Origin: Saussurea involucrata | Taxonomy: Eukaryota > Streptophyta > Magnoliopsida > Asterales > Asteraceae | DNA length: 64,000 bases | Direction: 5' to 3' | Assembly (NCBI GenBank): GCA_033807775.1 | Contig: JAWVWS010001017.1 | Span: forward strand, 124,001 to 188,000 | Part shown: piece by piece, positions 57,715 to 64,000 of the stretch | How positions within the stretch are numbered: the stretch's first letter is position 1 | Layout of the letters: each line of letters begins with the position of its first letter | Notes under the pieces: model-generated | What the model was told of the DNA's origin: nothing | Databases searched by the model: none | The model's input: the letters and a program-made list of their open reading frames with translations, nothing else | Made by a program: the position numbers and the translations under genes

Positions 57715-60671
57715 TAGTGTAAACTTCATGCTTTGCTCTGACTCATAGGTTTAGTGAATGGATCTGCCAGATTATCTTCCGATCGAACTTTGCAAACCTT
57801 CACATCCTCTCGATTGATCATCTATCGAATGATGTGATATTTTCTCAGAATATGCTTGGACCGTTGATGAGACCTTGGTTCATTTGCTTGAGCTATGGCA
57901 CCCTCATTGTCGCAGTAGATCTCGACGGGTCCATTTATGCTAGGAACCACACCAAGGTCTATGATGAATTTCTTCATCCACACGTCCTCTTTCCCGGTGT
58001 CTGAAGCAGCCAGGTATTCTGATTATGTAGTCGAATATGCGATTGTGCTCTCCTTAAAGCTCCAATTTACGACACCACCATTAACTACAAACACAAACCT
58101 GATTGTGACCTGAAGTCATCACGATCAGTTTGAAAGCTAGCATCTGAGTATCCTCGAATATATAGATCTCCTTCCGTACCGCCATATAGTGGGAACATAT
58201 CCTTAGTCCTTCTCTGGTACTTTAGAAAATTCTTTACTGCTACCTAGTGAGCTTCACCCAGGTTTGACTGGTATCTACGAGTCATGCTTAAAGCATAAGA
58301 TACGTCATGTCTAGTACATATCATGGCATACTTCATGTGATCTATATCTTCCTTCGTGGAAGGACATTGAGATTTACTCAATTGTACACCATGTACCATT
58401 GGCAAGTTTCCTCTATTGGAACTCTCCAACTTGAAGCGTTTCAAGACCTTGTCAATGCATGTACTTTGGATCAATTCAATTAAGTGCTAAGATCTATCCC
58501 GATAGATCTTTATTCCAAGGTTATAGGCGACCTCTCCCAAGTCTTTCATCGCGAAACATTTCCCTAGCTAGGATTTTACTCCTTATAGTGTAGGGATGTC
58601 ATTCCCGATGATTAGAATGTCATTGAAACATAGAATTTGGAAGACAACAATGCTCCCACTGGCTTTCTTGTATACACAAGGTTCATCTTCATTTTTGATG
58701 AATCCAAATTCTTTGATTTTCTCATCAAATCGAAGATTCCAACTTCGAGACGCTTGCTTAAGTCCATAAATAGACCTTAGCAATTAGCACACTTTATTAG
58801 GATGCTTGGGACACTCAAAACCTTCTGGTTGTACCATGTACACGTCCTTGCTCAATGTTCCATTAAGAAACGAGGTTTTGACATCCATCTGCCATATCTC
58901 ATAGTCGTGATATGCAACATTGGCAAGAAGTATCCTAATGGATTTGATCATGCCTACTTGAGAGAAGGTTTCATCATAGTCAACACCATGTATTTGAATA
59001 AAACCTTTTGCTACCAATCTAGCCTTGAAAGTGTGCACGATCCCAGCAGTGTCGATCTTCTTCTTGAAAATCCACTTGCTCCCAACGACTTTGCAGCCTT
59101 TGGGTGCCTCTACCAGATCCCATGCCTGGTTATCCGACATGGATTGTATCTCGGCTTTCATGGCATCATGCCATTTTTCAGTTTCTGCACCTGACATAGC
59201 TTGTCGGTAGGTTAATGGTTCATCATCAACCATGTCGTCACAGCCAATCAGGAACCCCAGGTACCTATCTGGCTCTTGACAAATCCTCCCTGACCTACGG
59301 ACCGTTTGTCTCTCATTGCTATCCTCAACGTATTTTTGAGGTTCAACATCTAGTTGAGGTCCAGTGTCAACCCCTATATCTTGTGGTATTTCTTGATTTT
59401 CTTCAAGTTCCACTCTATCCCTGTCTCAGACTTAGTTAGAAAATCATTTTCTAAAAACTCAACCTTGCAAGCGACAAACAACTTGTTTTCCCTAGGGTTG
59501 TATAAATAATACCCAATAGTTTCTTTGGGATATCCTACAAAGATACACTTTTCAGATCTAGGCTTAAGCTTCCTAGAAGTTTCTCGCTTAACATAAGCAT
59601 CACAGCCCCAGACTTTCATATAGGATAGGTTTGGGACATTCCCAGACCATATCTCATATGGAGTCTTGTCGACCTTCTCGGTTGATGCATTGTTTAATAT
59701 TCTGGTGGCAGTTTCCAAAGCATACCCCCAGAAACTCTTAGGCAACTTGGTATGACTCATCATATATCTAACCATATCTAGTAAGGTACAGTTTCTCCTT
59801 TCAAAAACACCATTATGTTGTGGTGTTCTTGGAGGAGTGAGTTATGAAATTATCTCACACTCTCTAAGATGATAAGTAAATTCTTGGCTCAAATATTCAC
59901 CACCTCGGTCAGACTGAAAGGCTTTTATCTCAAAGTTGGTTCTCTATCTCATTCTAAAACTCTTTGAAAATCTCAAAGCTTTCAGATTTGTGTTTCATTA
60001 GATAAATAAATCTATATCTACTGAAGTCATCGTTAAATGTAATGAAGTAGTAACAATCATTTTCTTGTAGACGGGTTGAAGGGCCCACACACATCAGTAT
60101 GTATCACTCCCAACACCTCATTTTCCATTTCGGGCTTTCCTTTAAAAGATGCTTTGGTCATCTTGCCGAATAAACAGGATTCACATTTATCAAACGAATC
60201 ATCGGTTGATTCCAAGATCCCATCCACTTGGAGCATGGCAATGCGTTTCATATTTATGTGGCCATGACGACAATGCCACAAGTATGTTTGACTTAAGTCA
60301 TGCTTAAGTCTTTTACCATTCACATTGTACATCGATTCATAATTGAGACTTCCACAAACATCTATTTCATAAATACCATTAATAGGTTTGGCAACAAAAT
60401 ATAAGATACCATGCAAACATGCGGAAATAGAATTATCGTCAAGGAATTTAAACATAAACCATCATGTCTCAAGCGTGCAACTGAAATAATGTTTCTAACG
60501 ATTAAGTTTCAAAACCAGGCCATTGGGAAGGATCATATCATAATCACCTTGAGACACAACATCTACTTTCGTCACATTGCCCATCTTGAGCTCTAACTGG
60601 CCCAACCTTAGCTTCCTCTCACTTCTTAGTCCCTGCGAAGAGGAACAAATATGAGTCCCACATCCGGTATC
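57715..60671 (-). pseudogene. pol: Ty1/copia pol, heavily decayed (element J)
   Basis: Order on the - strand: protease with DTGCGTHIC near 60650; pre-integrase zinc site (LWHCRHGHIN, CESCLFGK) at 60160-60290; first integrase Asp (VIHTDVCGPF) near 60090; later integrase and linker (59374-59775); reverse transcriptase with WQMDVKTSFLNG near 58880 and KASRSW in place of QASRSW-like context near 58760; RNase H with the EYLAAS and IYCDNEGAIAQ blocks (57830-58020). The YVDD active site reads CFND near 58625, so the enzyme would be inactive. Several frameshifts and stops occur. It is a copia lineage different from A-D. Gag and the 5' LTR are missing beyond 60671. Confidence 0.85.
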
Positions 60672-61205
60672 TGTTTGGGCAAAAATTCACGTCGTACGAC
60701 CACGACCAGAAAAGGTAAGACGCGCGTCATGAAAGACGTCTTGTATTAAGATAAGGTCTCAACAAGAACCCAGAAAACATCCGTCGTCTCCCGTAAAAGG
60801 TAAGTCGTACGTCCCCCATGACGCTCGACCATAGCATCGCCCGTCCCGTACGACCATCGCATAAGATCACTGCACCTTCGACCAAAGCTAACGTTAACCT
60901 TGACTGTTACGTTTGTTAAGTATTTAATGCAGGAGTCAAAGCCATTAACAGCAAGCAGCCGTAACGGACGAAGAACATTATGGATAATCACTCCGGCAAC
61001 CGTTTCCAGCCGTTGTAGCCGTTGATCAAAGCATTAATGAAGCTAATTAATGACGCGAAGACTATAAATACCAAGCTAAGTCTTCACATCAAGGATCATC
61101 AGTTAGCATCCGATACACATCAAATATCCGGCGATTAACAACCGAAGCAATATTCGAGAACACCTGAAGTGAAGAACCATTATTCTAAGTATCGCTCTCG
61201 ACGCA
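60672..61205 (+). repeat. LTR-like fragment with TATA box
   Basis: About 530 bases beginning TGTTTGGGCAAAAATTC and ending where F's LTR begins. A TATAAATA box is at 61073-61080, followed by a leader-like stretch. Its first 200 bases repeat CGTACGAC, GTCGTACG and GACGTC words. It is probably the U3/R part of a further LTR element on the + strand. The family is unknown. Confidence 0.5.
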
Positions 61206-62695
61206 TGTAACAACCCAATTCCCATATACACAACAATTCACATAATGTAACATAACATTCATATAACAAAAGAAACATCATGTTACAATTTCAGTCCCGC
61301 AGTCTTTTACAAATAAAAGAAACCATTATACTACAAACTTTGTACTATTTACATACATAACATTTAATATCATGATGCGACTGCTAAACAAGCCAAAATC
61401 TTCATCTTATAATCCTTCACAAAAGCCATCCCTTGGTTACTCTAATTACTTGCTCTTACATGATCCACCACCTGGAATACATATTTTAAAACAAAAATGA
61501 GGGTTAGACCTTGTGGTCTAAGTGAGAAAAATCCCTGTTAGTTTACAAACCATTTATATAACTTCATTCATATAAATCACGCGACACAATCATATATATC
61601 TAATCAAGCGCACATATCATGTACATTCCCTTCTCATTCCTCTCGGCCATATTAGTTGGTAGCAAGCCAACTAATAATATACAACGCTGTACAACATCTA
61701 CATCCAAACAACGCTATACAGATTCTATAGCCAAACACACCGGTCCTAAGCCCGGCCAAAGCATTATAACACATTATAATACTTATGTAAATATAATACC
61801 TCAATATATTATAATTCACATATCGACACATAATCACCAATTATCACATTCCCAAACCATACATATATGTATTCCAGTTAAAAACACTTTTTAAAGTAAA
61901 ACTCACCTGTTTTGATTATTACACACGCTCGCAAGCTCCTTTCAAACTGGTCTTATCTCTTACCACGACTTCCACAGAATCTGAAACAATTTAAGGTACA
62001 TATACTGCTTTACTAGCCAACATATAAAGCTTACCAGTTCCTGTTCTCAACTGTATCACTAAACTTAACAACTACCGGGACTATACAGAGTATCGGGCTT
62101 CTCAGTACCGGGACTTCACAGTACCGGGACTCTTTGGTACTGGGAGTTCGATCACCGGAAGTTGCTAATACCAGGAGTTTCACTATACCGGGACTCCACA
62201 CTACCGGGAGTCCACCGGGAGTTGTCAGTACCGGGACTCCACCGGGAGTCGTCAGTACCGGGAGTCTACCGGGACTTCCCCGAGACTCTCAAGAACACAG
62301 TCGGTTATTTTCTCAGAAATCGATTGAAATCTATACTAATCACAGAAATCGTAACTTCTAAACCGATAGATGTCTTCTATTACTGATTACCAACACAAAA
62401 TATAAAGGTACTTACCTCAAAATCAACTTCAACCAAATCAATCGATGCTTTCTTCGTATGTTTCCTTTCTTGCTTCTTTTCGCCTCCAGAACTCCCGCAC
62501 ACACACTCTTTCTATTTTTAGGATATCTGAATATTATCTGATGCTTAAGAGGTAATATCAAACCACACTTACCAAATGGACCTTGAACTTCTCATTAATG
62601 ACCCAAACACCCTTAAACTTATAATTTACCCAAACTTACCCTGAACATCATATTTTATAGTTAAATTATCTAACGGACTTACCCGGGGTATTACA
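61206..62695 (-). repeat. 3' LTR of Tekay-type chromovirus F (1,490 bp)
   Basis: TGTAACAACCC to GGGGTATTACA, followed by the PPT. Related to the solo LTR at 54065. It carries a cluster of ACCGGGA(C/G)T words (62065-62290) where the solo LTR has CCGGACA words. Confidence 0.9.
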
Positions 62696-62696
62696 T

Positions 62697-62710
62697 CATC
62701 TCCCCCTTAA
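62697..62710 (-). other. Polypurine tract of element F
   Basis: CATCTCCCCCTTAA on the + strand, purine-rich on the - strand, adjoining the LTR. Confidence 0.85.
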
Positions 62711-62733
62711 AAGAATTCCGTCCCGGAATTCAG

Positions 62734-64000
62734 TTAAATGAAAAGTTGAGGGTATTTGGATCTCATTTCCGTCTCTGATTCCCACGTGGCATCCTGACCT
62801 CTATGATGTCTCCACTGAACTTTCACTTGCCTGATCTCCTTATTCCGCCACACTTTAACTTTACGATCAATTAATTGCTTCCGGCTCTTCCATATAATTC
62901 AGTTTTTCGTCGACTCGGATATCTGGTAGAGAGACTGCCTGGTCTGGAGTAACCAAACACTTTCGGAAGTTCGATACATGAAACGCATTATGGATTCTGC
63001 TTAATTCTGGTGGAAGATCTAATCGGTAAGCGACTTCACCGATCCTTTCTGTTATTGCAAACGGTCCAATATACCTAGGGCTAAGTTTACCTTGTCGTCC
63101 AAATCTGATGACTCCTTTCCACGGCGAAACCTTTAACATTACGTAATCCCCAACTTGAAATTCCAATGGCTTTCGGCGTCGGTCAGCGTAGTTTTTCTGT
63201 CTGTCTTGAGCCACTTTTAATCGTTCACGAATCTGAGTAACCTTATCGGCGGTTAGCTGAACTATTTCTGGCCCCGCTAACTGTTTCTCTCCCACTTCGT
63301 TCCAACACAGAGGCGTTCGGCATTTCCTACCATACAGTACTTAGAACGGTGCCGCTTGTATGCTGGAATGATAACTGTTGTTGTAAGCGAATTCGATTAA
63401 TGGTAAATGCTTATCCCAAGATCCCCCAAAATCAACAATGCAAGCCCGGAGCATATCTTCTAAAGTTTGTATCGTTCGTTCACTCTGACCATCTGTTTGG
63501 GGATGATACGTTGTACTTAACTTTATCTGTGTTCCCATCTCTTTTTGAAAACTTCTCCAAAATCTTGAAGTAAAACGACTATCACGATCAGAAATGATCG
63601 AGATTGGAACTCCATGTCAAGTTACTAATTCATCAATGTACAACTTAGCTAATCGCTCCATCGAATCGGTTTCCTTTATCGGTAGAAATTGTGCAGACTT
63701 TGTCAATCTGTCGACGATCACCCAAATAGAATCAAATCCCTTCGGAGTCCTTGGTAACTTCGTGATGAAATCTGTGGTAATATGTTCCCATTTCCACATA
63801 GGTATTTCTAGCCGTTGTAGTTGACCAAACGGCTTTTGGTGTTCGATCTTCACTTTCTTACAAGTATCACATCTTTCCACATACTGAGCAATCCCTCTTT
63901 TTATCCCTGGCCACCAATAGAATTACTTTAGGTCTTTATACATCTTGTTTGTACCTGGGTGAATAGAGAAACGGAATTGATGAGCTTCTTGTAAAACACG
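62734..64000 (-). pseudogene. pol: Ty3/gypsy Tekay-type integrase and chromodomain, 5' part outside window (element F)
   Basis: From right to left: integrase zinc-site region (HQFRFSIHPG, CDTCK) with a TAA near 63923; first catalytic Asp (HITTDFITKLP) near 63770; a TGA near 63614 in place of an Arg codon before the second Asp block (SDRDSRFTS near 63585); the last catalytic Glu block (HPQTDGQSER) near 63490; a TAA near 63338; the GPF/Y-type C-terminal region (YIGPFAITERIG, HNAFHVSNFRK) near 62980-63050; a frameshift near 62868; then a chromodomain (VKVWRNKEIRQVKVQWRHH) ending at TAA 62734-62736. Targeting to heterochromatin by the chromodomain is known for this lineage. RT lies beyond the window. 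Confidence 0.9.

Overview
This window looks like repeat-rich, gene-free plant nuclear DNA, and I found no host gene. Everything that can be identified is an LTR retrotransposon or a small non-autonomous element. Plant origin is inferred from SIRE-type Ty1/copia elements with env-like reading frames, Athila-type and Tekay/Del chromovirus-type Ty3/gypsy elements, primer-binding sites for tRNA-iMet and tRNA-Asp, a tRNA-derived SINE, and pervasive nonsense decay of the C-to-T type. A flowering plant is near certain. A composite (Asteraceae) is only a guess.

Layout, left to right. 1-10972: a SIRE-type copia element A on the + strand, entered inside protease. It has an intact pol frame, a 5-kb env-like ORF with three breaks, and a complete 3' LTR. 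10973-17520: the same family on the - strand (B), with a broken pol and gag. A appears to have landed in B's 3' spacer. 17520-21117: an Athila-type gypsy element (G1, - strand), with gag, tRNA-Asp PBS and 5' LTR. Its gag is joined in frame to B's zinc-knuckle region. 21118-25411: copia element C (- strand), with integrase, protease, gag, PBS and an 850-bp LTR. 25412-27475: leader, PBS and truncated LTR of a gypsy element E, carrying a SINE.

27476-47859 is a copia element D (+ strand), split inside reverse transcriptase by a 15.7-kb nested insertion (27646-43361). The outer insert has a gag but no pol, and is flanked by the target duplication GTGTT. A second, gag-less member of the same family (32105-40286) sits inside its gag, flanked by GATAT. 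Both inserts keep only the last codons of a chromodomain, so they are pol-deletion derivatives of a Tekay-like chromovirus, of the TR-GAG or LARD kind. D resumes at 43367 with RT/RNase H and a decayed env-like ORF.

47860-50334: a second LTR of the E family. 50335-52954: unassigned DNA with a MITE candidate, a foldback and microsatellites. 52955-56324: a short-LTR copia element H (+ strand), interrupted by a clean solo gypsy LTR (54065-55809, target duplication ATTTT). 56325-60671: copia element J (- strand), heavily decayed and with a mutated RT active site. 60672-61205: an LTR fragment. 61206-64000: a Tekay-type chromovirus F (- strand), with 3' LTR, PPT, chromodomain and integrase.

The most unusual signal is that almost every element carries its own short motif, repeated many times in LTR, leader and spacer, and in A/B also in coding DNA. 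The motif differs even between elements of one family. A second signal is a gag/pol frame offset at the same place in two different SIRE-type elements. A third is a promoter-like block upstream of the env-like ORF in both A and D.
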